DNA from: Streptomyces sp. NBC_00448
GTDB lineage: Bacteria; Actinomycetota; Actinomycetes; Streptomycetales; Streptomycetaceae
DNA: 64,000 bases
Assembly (NCBI RefSeq): GCF_036014115.1
Contig: NZ_CP107913.1
Span: 992,001 to 1,056,000, forward strand
Direction of reading: 5' to 3'
Positions 33,776-42,242 of this stretch are shown here, piece by piece. The position numbers and the translations under genes were made by a program. The notes under the pieces are model-generated. The model was given only the letters and a program-made list of their open reading frames with translations, searched no databases and was not told the DNA's origin. Every line of letters begins with the position of its first letter. Position 1 is the first letter of the stretch.

Positions 33776-35275
33776 TCAGTCGTTCTGGGGGAAGCCCAGG
33801 TTGATGCCGCCGTGGCTCGGGTCCAGCCAGCGGGAGGTGATGACCTTGCCGCGTGTGAAGAAGTGCACGCCCTCGGTGCCGTGGGCGTGTGTGTCGCCGA
33901 AGAGGCTGTTCTTCCAGCCCCCGAAGGAGAAGTACGACACCGGGACGGGGATCGGCACGTTGACGCCGACCATGCCGACCTCCACCTCGTACTGGAAGCG
34001 CCGGGCGGCGCCGCCGTCGTTGGTGAAGATCGAGGTGCCGTTGCCGTAGGGGTTGGCGTTGATCAGGCGCAGGCCCTCGTCGTAGGAGGCGACGCGGACC
34101 ACGGACAGCACCGGGCCGAAGATCTCGTCGTCGTAGACGGGCATGCCCGGGCGGACGTGGTCGAAGAGGGTCGGTGCCAGGAAGAAGCCGTCGCCGTCGG
34201 CGTCGAACTCACCCGTGCTGCCGTCCACGACGAGCTTCGCGCCGGCCTCGACTCCCGCGGTGACGTAGGAGGCGACCTTGTCGCGGTGCTGCCGGGTGAC
34301 CAGGGGACCCATGTCGCAGCCCCGGGTGCCGTCGCCCGTGCGCAGCCCGCCCATCCGTTCGGTGATCTTGGCCACCAGCTCGTCGGCGACCGGTTCGACG
34401 GCGACCAGCGCGGAGACGGCCATGCAGCGCTCGCCGGCGGAGCCGAACCCGGCGTTGACGGCGGCGTCCGCGGCCAGGTCGAGGTCGGCGTCGGGGAGGA
34501 CCAGCATGTGGTTCTTCGCCCCGCCGAGCGCCTGGACGCGCTTGCCGTGGGCGGTGCCCGTCTCGTAGACGTACCGCGCGACGGGCGTCGAGCCGACGAA
34601 GGAGACCGCCGCGACGTCCTCGTGGGTGAGCAGCGCGTCCACGGCCTCCTTGTCGCCGCAGACGACCTGGAGCACGCCGTCGGGCAGGCCGGCCTCCTGC
34701 CACAGCGCCGCCATCGCGAGCGTCGCGCTCGGGTCCTTCTCGCTCGGCTTGAGCACCACCGCGTTGCCGCAGGCGATCGCGAGGGGCACGAACCACATCG
34801 GCACCATCACGGGGAAGTTGAACGGCGAGATCACCGCGACGACGCCGAGCGGCTGCCGGACGGAGTGCACGTCGACCGCGGTGGAGGCGTTCTCGGTGAA
34901 GCCGCCCTTGAGCAGGTGCGGTATGCCGCAGGCGAACTCGGCCACCTCCAGGCCGCGGGTGACCTCCCCGACCGCGTCGGCCAGGACCTTGCCGTGCTCG
35001 GCGGTCACCAGCGCGGCGATCTCCTCCTTGCGCTCGTGCAGGAGCTGGCGGAAGGCGAAGAGCACCTGGGTCCGCTTGGCCAGGGACGTCGAACGCCACT
35101 GCTGCCAGGCGGTCTTGGCGGAGGTGACGGCGGCGCCGACGAGTTCGGCCGAGGCCAGGTCGACGGTGCCGGACTGCTCGCCGGTGGCCGGGTTGAAGAC
35201 CGGGCCGGTCCGTTCGGCGGTGCCCTGCCACGGGCGTCCGTCGATGAGGTGGGTGATGCGCCGCGGGTCGCTCAC
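33776..35275 (-). CDS. mmsA: CoA-acylating methylmalonate-semialdehyde dehydrogenase
   Basis: 499 residues from GTG 35275, which overlaps the iolD stop. ALDH family: FNPATGEQSGTVDLAS, SPFNFPVMVPMWFVPLAIAC, LKPSEKDPSATL, catalytic Cys in GSAGERCMAVSALVAVE, and the family-specific ending WKNSLFGDTHAHGTEGVHFF then TRGKVITSRW. In the inositol pathway it converts malonate semialdehyde to acetyl-CoA and CO2 (IolA role); it also serves valine breakdown. Last gene of the iolE-to-mmsA operon, before a strong terminator. Confidence 0.94.
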   Translation of the reverse strand: MSDPRRITHLIDGRPWQGTAERTGPVFNPATGEQSGTVDLASAELVGAAVTSAKTAWQQWRSTSLAKRTQVLFAFRQLLHERKEEIAALVTAEHGKVLADAVGEVTRGLEVAEFACGIPHLLKGGFTENASTAVDVHSVRQPLGVVAVISPFNFPVMVPMWFVPLAIACGNAVVLKPSEKDPSATLAMAALWQEAGLPDGVLQVVCGDKEAVDALLTHEDVAAVSFVGSTPVARYVYETGTAHGKRVQALGGAKNHMLVLPDADLDLAADAAVNAGFGSAGERCMAVSALVAVEPVADELVAKITERMGGLRTGDGTRGCDMGPLVTRQHRDKVASYVTAGVEAGAKLVVDGSTGEFDADGDGFFLAPTLFDHVRPGMPVYDDEIFGPVLSVVRVASYDEGLRLINANPYGNGTSIFTNDGGAARRFQYEVEVGMVGVNVPIPVPVSYFSFGGWKNSLFGDTHAHGTEGVHFFTRGKVITSRWLDPSHGGINLGFPQND

Positions 35276-37332
35276 GGCTGGCTCCTTCCGGGGGGTGCGG
35301 GGTGCGGGCGGGACGTCGCGGCCGGTCGGTTCCCGGCGGCGTCTCCTTCGTGGGGGTCGTCGCGGTGGCTGCCGGCGTCGGCGGCCGGGGTGGCGTCGCC
35401 CGGGGCGAGGAGCGTGCGTTGGTCCTCCTTGTGGCGGACGTACGCGCGGTGCGCCTGCTGGGTGGAGTCGAGGGTCGAGACCTCGCTGACCGGCACGTCC
35501 CACCAGCTCGCGCTGTCGGGCGCCGGCACCAGCGGGTCGGTCTCGACGTGGATGACGACGGGACCGCCGTCGGCCGGCCATGCCTTGGCCGCCGCGATGG
35601 CGGCCTCCAGCCCGGCCTCGGAGTGCACCTCGATGACGTGGGCGCCGAGGCTGCGGGCGTTGGCGGCGAGGTCGGTCGGCAGGTGGGCGCCGTCGAGGCC
35701 GCCTCCGGCGCCGCGGTAGCGGTACTGGGTGCCGAACCGCTGCGAGCCGAGCGACTCCGACAGCGAACCGATGGAGTGGAAGCCGTTGTTCTGCACGAGG
35801 ACCACGATGATCTTGACGCGTTCCTGGACGGCGGTGGCCAGTTCGGTCGGCATCATCAGGTAGCCGCCGTCGCCGACCATCGCGAAGACGTCCCGGGTGC
35901 TGTCGGCCAGCCGCACCCCGATCGCACCGGGGATCTCGTAGCCCATGCAGGAGTAGCCGTACTCGACGTGGTAGCCCTTGCGGTCCCGGACCCGCCACAG
36001 CTTGTGCAGGTCGCCGGGCATGGAGCCGGCCGCGCACAGCACCACGTCGCGCGGGTCGGACAGTTCGTTGACGCGGCCCAGCACGGTGCTCTGGGTGAGG
36101 ACGCCCTCGGCGAGGCGGTCGGTCACGGCCGGGTCCGGGTGGTAGGCGGCCTCGACCTCCGCGTCCCACGCCGCCCACAAGGCGGCCTGCTCCTGCTCGT
36201 AGGAGTCCGGGACGCGGTGGCCGGCGAGGGCTTCGGTCAGCGCGGTCAGCGCCTCGCGCGCGTCGGCCGTGACGGCCAGGCCCGCGTGCTTGACCGCGTC
36301 GGGTCGGGCCACGTTGATGTTCACGAACCGCACGCCGGCCTGCTGGAAGGCGGTGCGGGAGGCGGTGGTGAAGTCGCTCCAGCGGGTGCCGACCCCGATC
36401 ACCAGGTCGGCGCCGGCGGCCAGCGCGTTCGCGGCCGTGGTGCCGGTCGAGCCGACCGCGCCCATCAGCCGCGGGTGGCCGTGCGGCAGGGAGCCCTTGC
36501 CGGCCTGCGTCTCGCCGACGGGGATGCCGGTCGCCTCGGTGAAGGCGGCCAGCGCCTCCTCCGCGCCGGAGTAGTGGACGCCGCCGCCGGCCACGACCAT
36601 CGGCCGCCGGGCGCCGCGCACCAGGTCGGCCGCCGCCGCGACCAGCGCGGCCTCGGCCGGCGGGCGTGCGATGTGCCAGGTGCGCGGGGCGAACAGCTCC
36701 AACGGCCAGTCGTACGCCTCGGCCTGGACGTCCTGCGGCAGGGAGATCGTCGCGGCGCCGGTGTCGGCGGGGTCGGTGAGCACCCGCATCGCGCCGAGCA
36801 GCGCGGCCGGCAGTTGCTCGGGCCGGCTCACCCGGTCGAAGAACCGGGACAGCGGGCGGAAGGCGTCGTTGACGCTGACGTCGGCCGCGTACGGCTGCTC
36901 CAGCTCCTGGAGGACGGGCGCGCTGACCCGGGTGGCGAAGGTGTCGGAGGGCAGCAGCAGCACCGGGACGCGGTTGATCGTCGCCAGGGCCGCGCCGGTC
37001 AGCATGTTGGTGGAGCCGGGGCCGATCGAGGCGGTGCAGGCCCAGCTCTGCAGGCGGTCCTTGTGCCGCGCGTAGCCGACCGAGGTGTGCACCATCGCCT
37101 GCTCGTTGCGGGCGAGGACGTAGGGCAGCGGCGAGTGGCCGCCGGACTCCCGCTCCATCTGGAGCAGCGCCTGCCCGAGGCCGGCGACGTTGCCGTGGCC
37201 GAAGATCCCGAAGACGCCGGCGAAGAACCGGCGCCGCACGCCGTCCCGCTCCGTCCACTGGGCGGCGAGGAACCGGGTCGTCGCCTGGGCGACCGTCAGC
37301 CGCACCGTCGTCGCTTCCTGCTCCGTACTCAT
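35272..37332 (-). CDS. iolD: 3D-trihydroxycyclohexane-1,2-dione acylhydrolase (thiamine diphosphate)
   Basis: 686 residues. The acetolactate-synthase-type fold opens with VRLTVAQATTRFLAAQWTER and GVFGIFGHGNVAGLGQALLQ. The ThDP/Mg motif is GDGGYLMMPTELATAVQERV followed by IIVVLVQNNGFHSIGSLSES. It opens the inositol-derived ring to 5-deoxy-glucuronate. It overlaps iolB (ATGA) upstream and mmsA downstream. The C-terminal ~50 residues after HKEDQRTL are low complexity beyond the usual family end. Confidence 0.95.
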   Translation of the reverse strand: MSTEQEATTVRLTVAQATTRFLAAQWTERDGVRRRFFAGVFGIFGHGNVAGLGQALLQMERESGGHSPLPYVLARNEQAMVHTSVGYARHKDRLQSWACTASIGPGSTNMLTGAALATINRVPVLLLPSDTFATRVSAPVLQELEQPYAADVSVNDAFRPLSRFFDRVSRPEQLPAALLGAMRVLTDPADTGAATISLPQDVQAEAYDWPLELFAPRTWHIARPPAEAALVAAAADLVRGARRPMVVAGGGVHYSGAEEALAAFTEATGIPVGETQAGKGSLPHGHPRLMGAVGSTGTTAANALAAGADLVIGVGTRWSDFTTASRTAFQQAGVRFVNINVARPDAVKHAGLAVTADAREALTALTEALAGHRVPDSYEQEQAALWAAWDAEVEAAYHPDPAVTDRLAEGVLTQSTVLGRVNELSDPRDVVLCAAGSMPGDLHKLWRVRDRKGYHVEYGYSCMGYEIPGAIGVRLADSTRDVFAMVGDGGYLMMPTELATAVQERVKIIVVLVQNNGFHSIGSLSESLGSQRFGTQYRYRGAGGGLDGAHLPTDLAANARSLGAHVIEVHSEAGLEAAIAAAKAWPADGGPVVIHVETDPLVPAPDSASWWDVPVSEVSTLDSTQQAHRAYVRHKEDQRTLLAPGDATPAADAGSHRDDPHEGDAAGNRPAATSRPHPAPPGRSQP

Positions 37333-38282
37333 CGCGCCTTCCCTGCTGCTGGAGGTGTCGGCGGCTCCGTCGCCGGGAGAGCCAGCGGGAGCCGCGGGTC
37401 GAACGGCTGGTCCGCCCAGGTCTCGCGTACCCGCGCGTGGGCCGGGTCGTCGCAGATCAGCCAGGCCCGCTCGGGACCGGGGCCCGCCATGACGTTCAGG
37501 TAGTACAGGTGGGCGTCGGGCGCCGCCGCCGACGGGCCGTGCCAGCCGTAGGGCACCAGGACGACGTCACCGGTGCGCACTTCGGCCAGCACGTCGATCG
37601 GCCGGTCGGCCGCCGAGGCGTGCACCCGCTGGTAGCCGACCGGGTCGGTGCAGCGGTCGTCGACGGACCGGGTCTCGAAGTAGTAGATCTCCTCCAGGGC
37701 GGTCTCCTCGCCCGGGCGTTCGGCGTCGTGCTTGTGCGGCGGCCACGAACTCCAGTTGCCCGCCGGGGTGACGACCTCGCAGGCGATGATCGCCTCGGCC
37801 TCCAGCACCGCGGGGGTGCCGAAGTTGCGGACCTCCCGCGAGGCGCTGCCGGCGCCGCGCCGCTCGACAGGTACGTCGGCGGCGGGGATACGGCGGAAGG
37901 CGCGCGACCCGCCGCCGGGCGCGAGGGCGCCGGCGACGGCGACGCGGGCCGCGCCACCGCCGCCCGCCCGGACCGTGATCCGGCTGCCCGCGGGCACGTA
38001 GGCGACGTCGGTGGGACCGGCGAAGACGTCCGCTCGGCCGTCGAGTTCGGCCTCGTGCACCTGGCCGTCCGGAGCGTGCGCGGTGACGTGGACGCCGCCG
38101 GACAGCGGTACGACGATGTGCTCCCAGGGGCCGGCCTCGACCGTACGGCTGTCCGTCCCGGTCAGGTCGGCCACCCGCAGGGCGGTGTGCTGCCAGCCCG
38201 GGTGGGCGGCGGTGACGGCCAGTTCCCAGCCGTCGGCGCCGGCCGTGCCGCGGGGCAGCACCCAGCGGTTCTCGTCGGTCAT
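37329..38282 (-). CDS. iolB: 5-deoxy-glucuronate isomerase
   Basis: 317 residues, bicupin fold. Metal-site motif WPPHKHDAERPGEETALEEI followed by YYFE, and a second cupin with DVVLVPYGWHGPSAAAPDAH and LYYLNVMAGPGPERAWLICDD. It isomerises 5-deoxy-glucuronate to 2-deoxy-5-keto-gluconate. ATG 38282 overlaps the upstream aldolase-like gene stop; its own stop overlaps iolD. Confidence 0.95.
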   Translation of the reverse strand: MTDENRWVLPRGTAGADGWELAVTAAHPGWQHTALRVADLTGTDSRTVEAGPWEHIVVPLSGGVHVTAHAPDGQVHEAELDGRADVFAGPTDVAYVPAGSRITVRAGGGGAARVAVAGALAPGGGSRAFRRIPAADVPVERRGAGSASREVRNFGTPAVLEAEAIIACEVVTPAGNWSSWPPHKHDAERPGEETALEEIYYFETRSVDDRCTDPVGYQRVHASAADRPIDVLAEVRTGDVVLVPYGWHGPSAAAPDAHLYYLNVMAGPGPERAWLICDDPAHARVRETWADQPFDPRLPLALPATEPPTPPAAGKAR

Positions 38283-39157
38283 CGGCCACTCCCGTGGGTG
38301 AGTTCGGCCGCGATGTCCACGGCGGCGGCCACGTCGCCGTCCGGCGGGTAGAGCAGGGCGCGCCCGACGACGAGGCCGCGGACCTGCGGCAGGCGCAGGG
38401 CGTCCTGCCAGGAGGCGTAGGTGTCCTGCGGGTCGCCCACCGGGTCGCCGCCGAGCAGGAGGGTCGGCAGCGTGGTCGCGTCCAGGACCCGTTCGAGTTC
38501 GTCGACGACCGGCAGCTTCAGCCAGGTGCGGGCGCTGGTCGCGCCGAGCCCACTGGCTATGTGGATGGAGCGCATGACGCTGTCGGGGTCGAGCAGGTTG
38601 CGGGTGCGGCTTCCCTCACGGACCGACAGGAACGGTTCGACCATGGCCATCAGGCCGAGGGACGCCAGTTCGGTGACGGCGGCCGCGGTCGCCTCCAGCG
38701 TGGCCACGGTGGCGGGCTCGCCGAGGCAGATCCGGGTGAGGGTCTTGCCACCGTCCAGGCCCTGTTCGGCGATGGCCCGCGGGGTGTAGGCGGTGAAGCG
38801 GTCGTCGAACTCGAAGGCGGCGCCTTGCAGGCCGCCGCGGTTCATCGAGCCGATGACGACCTTGTCCTCCAGGGCGCCCATGAGCAGCAGGTCGTCGAGC
38901 AGGTCGGGGGTGCTGAGGACGCCGTCCACGCCGGGGCGGGACAGCGCGGTGGTGAGGCGGTCCAGCATGTCGCTGCGGCTGGCCATGGCCAGGCCGTCGT
39001 CGCGCACGCCCAAGGCGCCGCGGGCACTGTGGTCGGCGGCCACGATGAGCAGCCGGCCGTCCGTGCCGAGCAGGGGGCGCCGGGAGCGCTTCTGCCACGC
39101 GTGCCCGATGCGTTCGGGCTCGCGGGCCCGGATCTCGGTCAGCTGTGCGGCGTGCAT
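38279..39157 (-). CDS. Cgl0159-type (beta/alpha)8 aldolase-like protein of the inositol operon
   Basis: 292 residues from ATG 39157, sharing one base with the iolC stop (TGATG). Barrel motifs: RPLLGTDGRLLIVAADHSAR, LMGALEDKVVIGSMNRGGLQ, MAMVEPFLSVREGS, ARTWLKLPVVDELERVLDAT and PTLLLGGDPVGDPQ. Corynebacterium Cgl0159-type proteins sit in inositol operons. Because no iolJ is present, it probably cleaves phosphorylated 2-deoxy-5-keto-gluconate to dihydroxyacetone phosphate and malonate semialdehyde; that assignment is inference. Confidence 0.85.
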   Translation of the reverse strand: MHAAQLTEIRAREPERIGHAWQKRSRRPLLGTDGRLLIVAADHSARGALGVRDDGLAMASRSDMLDRLTTALSRPGVDGVLSTPDLLDDLLLMGALEDKVVIGSMNRGGLQGAAFEFDDRFTAYTPRAIAEQGLDGGKTLTRICLGEPATVATLEATAAAVTELASLGLMAMVEPFLSVREGSRTRNLLDPDSVMRSIHIASGLGATSARTWLKLPVVDELERVLDATTLPTLLLGGDPVGDPQDTYASWQDALRLPQVRGLVVGRALLYPPDGDVAAAVDIAAELTHGSGR

Positions 39158-40155
39158 CAAGGCGTCCTTTCGGAAGGGCGCGCCCGGGAGGCGAGGGCGT
39201 CCTCCACCTCGGCGGTCGTGGGCATGGCGGTGGAGCATTCGAGGCGGGCGGCGACCAGTGCGCCGGCCACGTTCGCGAACTCGATGGTGCGGCGCAGTTC
39301 CCAGCCGCTGAGCAGGCCGTGCACGAGGGCGCCGCCGAAGGCGTCGCCGGCGCCGAGGCCGTTGACGACCTGCACGGGGAAGGGCGCCACCTCGACGCGC
39401 TCGTCCCGGGTCGCGGCGAGCACGCCCTTGGGGCCCTGCTTGACGATGGCCAGTTCCAGGCCGCGGTCGAGCAGCGCGTCGGCGGCGCGACCGGGGTCGG
39501 TCTCACCGACGGCGACCTCGCACTCCTCGCGGTTGCCGACGGCGACGGTGACGTGTTCCAGGGCCCGGCTCACCTGGGCGCGGGCCTGTTCGGCGCTCGC
39601 CCAGAACATCGGGCGGTAGTCGAGGTCGAGGACGGTGCCGGCGCGCCGGCCGCGCGCCTGCCAGGCGGCGAAGTGGGCGGCGCGGCTGGGCTCGGCGGAC
39701 AGGCCGGTGACGGTCGCCCACAGCACAGCGGTGTCGCGGACGGCGTCCAGCGGCAGTTCACCGGGCTCGATCATCAGGTCGGGCGCGGTGCCGTACCGGT
39801 AGAAGTACAGCGGGAAGTCGTCCGGGGGGAAGACCTCGCAGAACGTGACGGGGGTGGGCGGTCCGTCCGGGTCGGTGATCGCGGTGATGTAGGAGGGGTC
39901 GACGCCGAGCCGGGCGGCCTCGGCGCGCACGTAGCGGCCGAACGGGTCGTCGCCCACGCGGGTGATCAGGGCGGCGTCGCGGCCGTGCCGGGCCGCGGCG
40001 ACGGCGACGTTGGTGGCACTGCCGCCCAGGAACTTCCGGAAGGTGTCCACCTCTTCCAGCCCGACGCCGTGGTCGAGCGGGTAGATGTCGACGCCGGTCC
40101 GGCCGATGGTGATGAGGTCGTGGGCCGCTGCCCTCGTCGCTGCCACCGCGGTCAC
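39157..40155 (-). CDS. iolC: 5-dehydro-2-deoxygluconokinase (PfkB family)
   Basis: 332 residues from GTG 40155 (overlapping the iolE stop). PfkB ribokinase fold: LITIGRTGVDIYPLDHGVGL, FLGGSATNVAVAAARHGRDA, ITRVGDDPFGRYV, and the catalytic NGLGAGDAFGGALVHGLL with its Asp base. It phosphorylates 2-deoxy-5-keto-gluconate. The first 11 residues are Ala-rich and dispensable-looking. Confidence 0.94.
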   Translation of the reverse strand: MTAVAATRAAAHDLITIGRTGVDIYPLDHGVGLEEVDTFRKFLGGSATNVAVAAARHGRDAALITRVGDDPFGRYVRAEAARLGVDPSYITAITDPDGPPTPVTFCEVFPPDDFPLYFYRYGTAPDLMIEPGELPLDAVRDTAVLWATVTGLSAEPSRAAHFAAWQARGRRAGTVLDLDYRPMFWASAEQARAQVSRALEHVTVAVGNREECEVAVGETDPGRAADALLDRGLELAIVKQGPKGVLAATRDERVEVAPFPVQVVNGLGAGDAFGGALVHGLLSGWELRRTIEFANVAGALVAARLECSTAMPTTAEVEDALASRARPSERTP

Positions 40156-41072
40156 TCCCCCGCCGGTCCGGTCGGGTCCGCCGTGGCCCCGGCGAGCGAC
40201 AGCAGGTAGGCGACGCAGGCGCGGACGTCGTCGGCGGGGTCGGCGCCGCCGCTCTCGCCGGGGGCCGCCCGCAGCACGGTGTCCTGCTCCAGTACGTACC
40301 AGCCGCTGTAGCCGGCGCCCTCCAGGATGCGGACGATGGCCGCGATGTCCACGTCACCGGTGCCGAGGGGGACGTACATGCCGTCGGCGACGGCCGCGGT
40401 GTAGGTGGCGGCGCCGGCCTGGACCTGCCGGGCCAGCGCCAGCCGGACGTCCTTGAGGTGGACGTGGGCGATACGGCCGGGCCAGCGCGACGCGACGGCG
40501 ACGGGGTCGCCGCCGCCGATGAGCAGGTGGCCGGTGTCGAGGCACAGCCCGATGCCGCTGCCGCGCAGGACGCGTTCGGTCTCCTCGCCGCTCTCGACCA
40601 TCGTGCCGACGTGCGGGTGGAGGGTCGCGGTGAGGCCGGCGCGGGCGGCGGCCCGCGAGATCCGGTCGAGGTTGGCGAGCAGCAGCGCCCAGCCGGCGTC
40701 GTCGAGCACCGGGCGGGCGTCGTACCCGTCGGTCCCGGTCGCGGCGGCGATGACGACGGTGCCGGCGTCGGCGGCCACGAGGCCGGCGATCGCGGTCTCG
40801 ACCTCGGGCAGCGGGTCGTGGCCGGGGTCGTGCAGGACGACGGGCACGAACTGGCCGACGGCGCGCAGGCCGTAGGAGGCGAGCACGGCGGCCTTCTCCG
40901 CGGGGGCCGCGGGCAGGAAGCCGTCGGGGCCGAACTCGGTGGCGCTCAGACCCAGTTCCCGCATCTGCGGCAGGACCGCCTGCGGGGGGAGCTGGTGGCC
41001 CCAGCCGGGGACCTCGCACACGCCCCAGGAGATCGGTGCGCCGGCGATACGCGCGGCGAGCGGGGCGGTCAC
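40152..41072 (-). CDS. iolE: Inosose dehydratase-type sugar isomerase/epimerase
   Basis: 306 residues from GTG 41072, eight or so bases after GAAGGGAG; the long upstream frame is not credible coding. The xylose-isomerase-like barrel has IAGAPISWGVCEVPGWGHQL, ELGLSATEFGPDGFLP, LTATLHPHVGTMVESGEETE, LCLDTGHLLIGGGDP, AHVHLKDVR and GWYVLEQDT with the usual His/Asp/Glu metal ligands. It dehydrates 2-keto-myo-inositol. First gene of the leftward iol operon. Confidence 0.93.
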   Translation of the reverse strand: MTAPLAARIAGAPISWGVCEVPGWGHQLPPQAVLPQMRELGLSATEFGPDGFLPAAPAEKAAVLASYGLRAVGQFVPVVLHDPGHDPLPEVETAIAGLVAADAGTVVIAAATGTDGYDARPVLDDAGWALLLANLDRISRAAARAGLTATLHPHVGTMVESGEETERVLRGSGIGLCLDTGHLLIGGGDPVAVASRWPGRIAHVHLKDVRLALARQVQAGAATYTAAVADGMYVPLGTGDVDIAAIVRILEGAGYSGWYVLEQDTVLRAAPGESGGADPADDVRACVAYLLSLAGATADPTGPAGE

Positions 41073-41286
41073 CGGCGGACTCCCTTCGCCCGGCGGGTCT
41101 TCAGCCCGTCGGTGGCGCTGTCGCTGGCGGCCCTGGTGCTCCGCATGGCGTGCCCTTCTTCCCGGTCGGTGTTCGTGTGACTGCTGCTGGTCGGTGCCGT
41201 GTGACGCGGGTCCGCGGCCAACGGCGGCGCGGGGCCCGGGCGTCTGCCCTGAGCCTGCCTTCCCGCTCGACATCATGTCAATAGTT

Positions 41287-41296
41287 TGTCCTGACA
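41287..41296 (-). promoter_or_regulatory. IolR-type operator near the iolE promoter
   Basis: On the minus strand TGTCAGGACA, followed by AACTATTGACATGATG. It differs by one base from the Corynebacterium glutamicum IolR motif KGWCHTRACA (motif recalled from the literature). TTGACA at 41281-41276 on the same strand is a good -35; CAGGCT 18 bases on is a weak -10. So the site lies just upstream of the iol operon promoter. Confidence 0.55.
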
Positions 41297-41336
41297 TTAT
41301 GACTGATGTGAGAGGAGTCGCCGTGCCGCCCGCGGG

Positions 41337-42080
41337 TCAGTGCGCGGCGACCGTCATCTCGAAGGCGTACCGCGAGGCCCGGTAGACGTGCGAGCCGTAC
41401 TCGACCGGCCGTCCCGACGCGTCCTGCGCGGTGCGGACCATCGTGAGCAGGGTGGCGCCGCGGGTCTCGTCGAGCAGCCTGGCCTCGGCCGCGGTGGCCC
41501 GGCGGGCGCCGATGGACTGCTCGGCCACGCCGAGGACCACGCCCGCGCGGCGCAGCACCTGGTACAGGCCGGCTCCGGCCAGCGCCTCGGCGGTGAGCTC
41601 GACCAGGCCGGCCGGCAGGTGGTTGTGCATCAGGGCGATCGGCTCCCCGTCGGCGAGCCGCAGCCGCTGCACCGCCACCACCTCGGCGCCCTCGTCCAGA
41701 TGGAGCGCGGCGGCGACCGCGGGGTCGGCGGGGACGGTTCCCACCGAGAGCACCTCGGTGGCCGGGCGCCGCCGCTCGCGCTCCAGGTCCTCGTAGAGGC
41801 TGGTGAACTGCAGCTGGCGACGTATCCGGTTGGCCACCACCTGGGTGCCGACGCCGCGCTTGCGGGCGAGCAGGCCCTTGTCCACCAGGTGCTGCATGGC
41901 CTGACGCATCGTCGGGCGGGACAGCCCGAACTGGTCGGCCATCGCGACCTCGTTGCTCAGCCGGGTGCCGGGCGGCAGCACCCCGGACTCGATGAGTTCC
42001 TGCAGCTGCTGGGCGAACTGGAAGTACAGCGGGACCGGGCTGCCCCGGTCGATGGTGATCTGCTGTGCGAGCGAATCCAC
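41337..42080 (-). CDS. GntR/HutC-family regulator of the inositol genes (IolR-like)
   Basis: 247 residues from GTG 42080, with GGAGGGG five bases upstream. N-terminal winged helix: SPVPLYFQFAQQLQELIESG, TRLSNEVAMADQFGLSRPTM, RQAMQHLVDKGLLARKRGVG. C-terminal UTRA effector domain: LHLDEGAEVVAVQRLRLADG, EPIALMHNHLPAG, RPVEYGSHVYRASRYAFEM. It sits between the iol operon and the inositol-dehydrogenase gene, and matching operators lie before both, so it is the likely repressor, relieved by an inositol pathway intermediate. Confidence 0.88.
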   Translation of the reverse strand: MDSLAQQITIDRGSPVPLYFQFAQQLQELIESGVLPPGTRLSNEVAMADQFGLSRPTMRQAMQHLVDKGLLARKRGVGTQVVANRIRRQLQFTSLYEDLERERRRPATEVLSVGTVPADPAVAAALHLDEGAEVVAVQRLRLADGEPIALMHNHLPAGLVELTAEALAGAGLYQVLRRAGVVLGVAEQSIGARRATAAEARLLDETRGATLLTMVRTAQDASGRPVEYGSHVYRASRYAFEMTVAAH

Positions 42081-42155
42081 TTCCACCCCTCCAGAAACTT
42101 CTGCCGACGCAGGCCAGTATGACGCATGATGCAGTGTAAGCTCTGTACGTCCATA

Positions 42156-42165
42156 TGTCATAACA
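42156..42165 (+). promoter_or_regulatory. IolR-type operator in the GntR/dehydrogenase divergent region
   Basis: TGTCATAACA matches the C. glutamicum IolR motif KGWCHTRACA at all ten positions. The extended sequence TGTCATAACAAACTCTTGCC aligns with TGTCAGGACAAACTATTGAC near iolE, so the two sites share about 17 bases of context. It sits just upstream of the -35 of the dehydrogenase promoter and upstream of the regulator gene. Confidence 0.65.
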
Positions 42166-42170
42166 AACTC

Positions 42171-42199
42171 TTGCCTTGTCATTCGCCACAGAGTAGAAA
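42171..42199 (+). promoter_or_regulatory. Promoter of the inositol-dehydrogenase-like gene
   Basis: TTGCCT (42171-42176), 17-base spacer, TAGAAA (42194-42199). The ATG is at 42243 with GAAAGG upstream. The IolR-type site ends 5 bases before the -35. Confidence 0.55.
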
Positions 42200-42242
42200 G
42201 CTGAATGCCGCTCCCGGCATCCCGCACGAAAGGCACCCGCAC

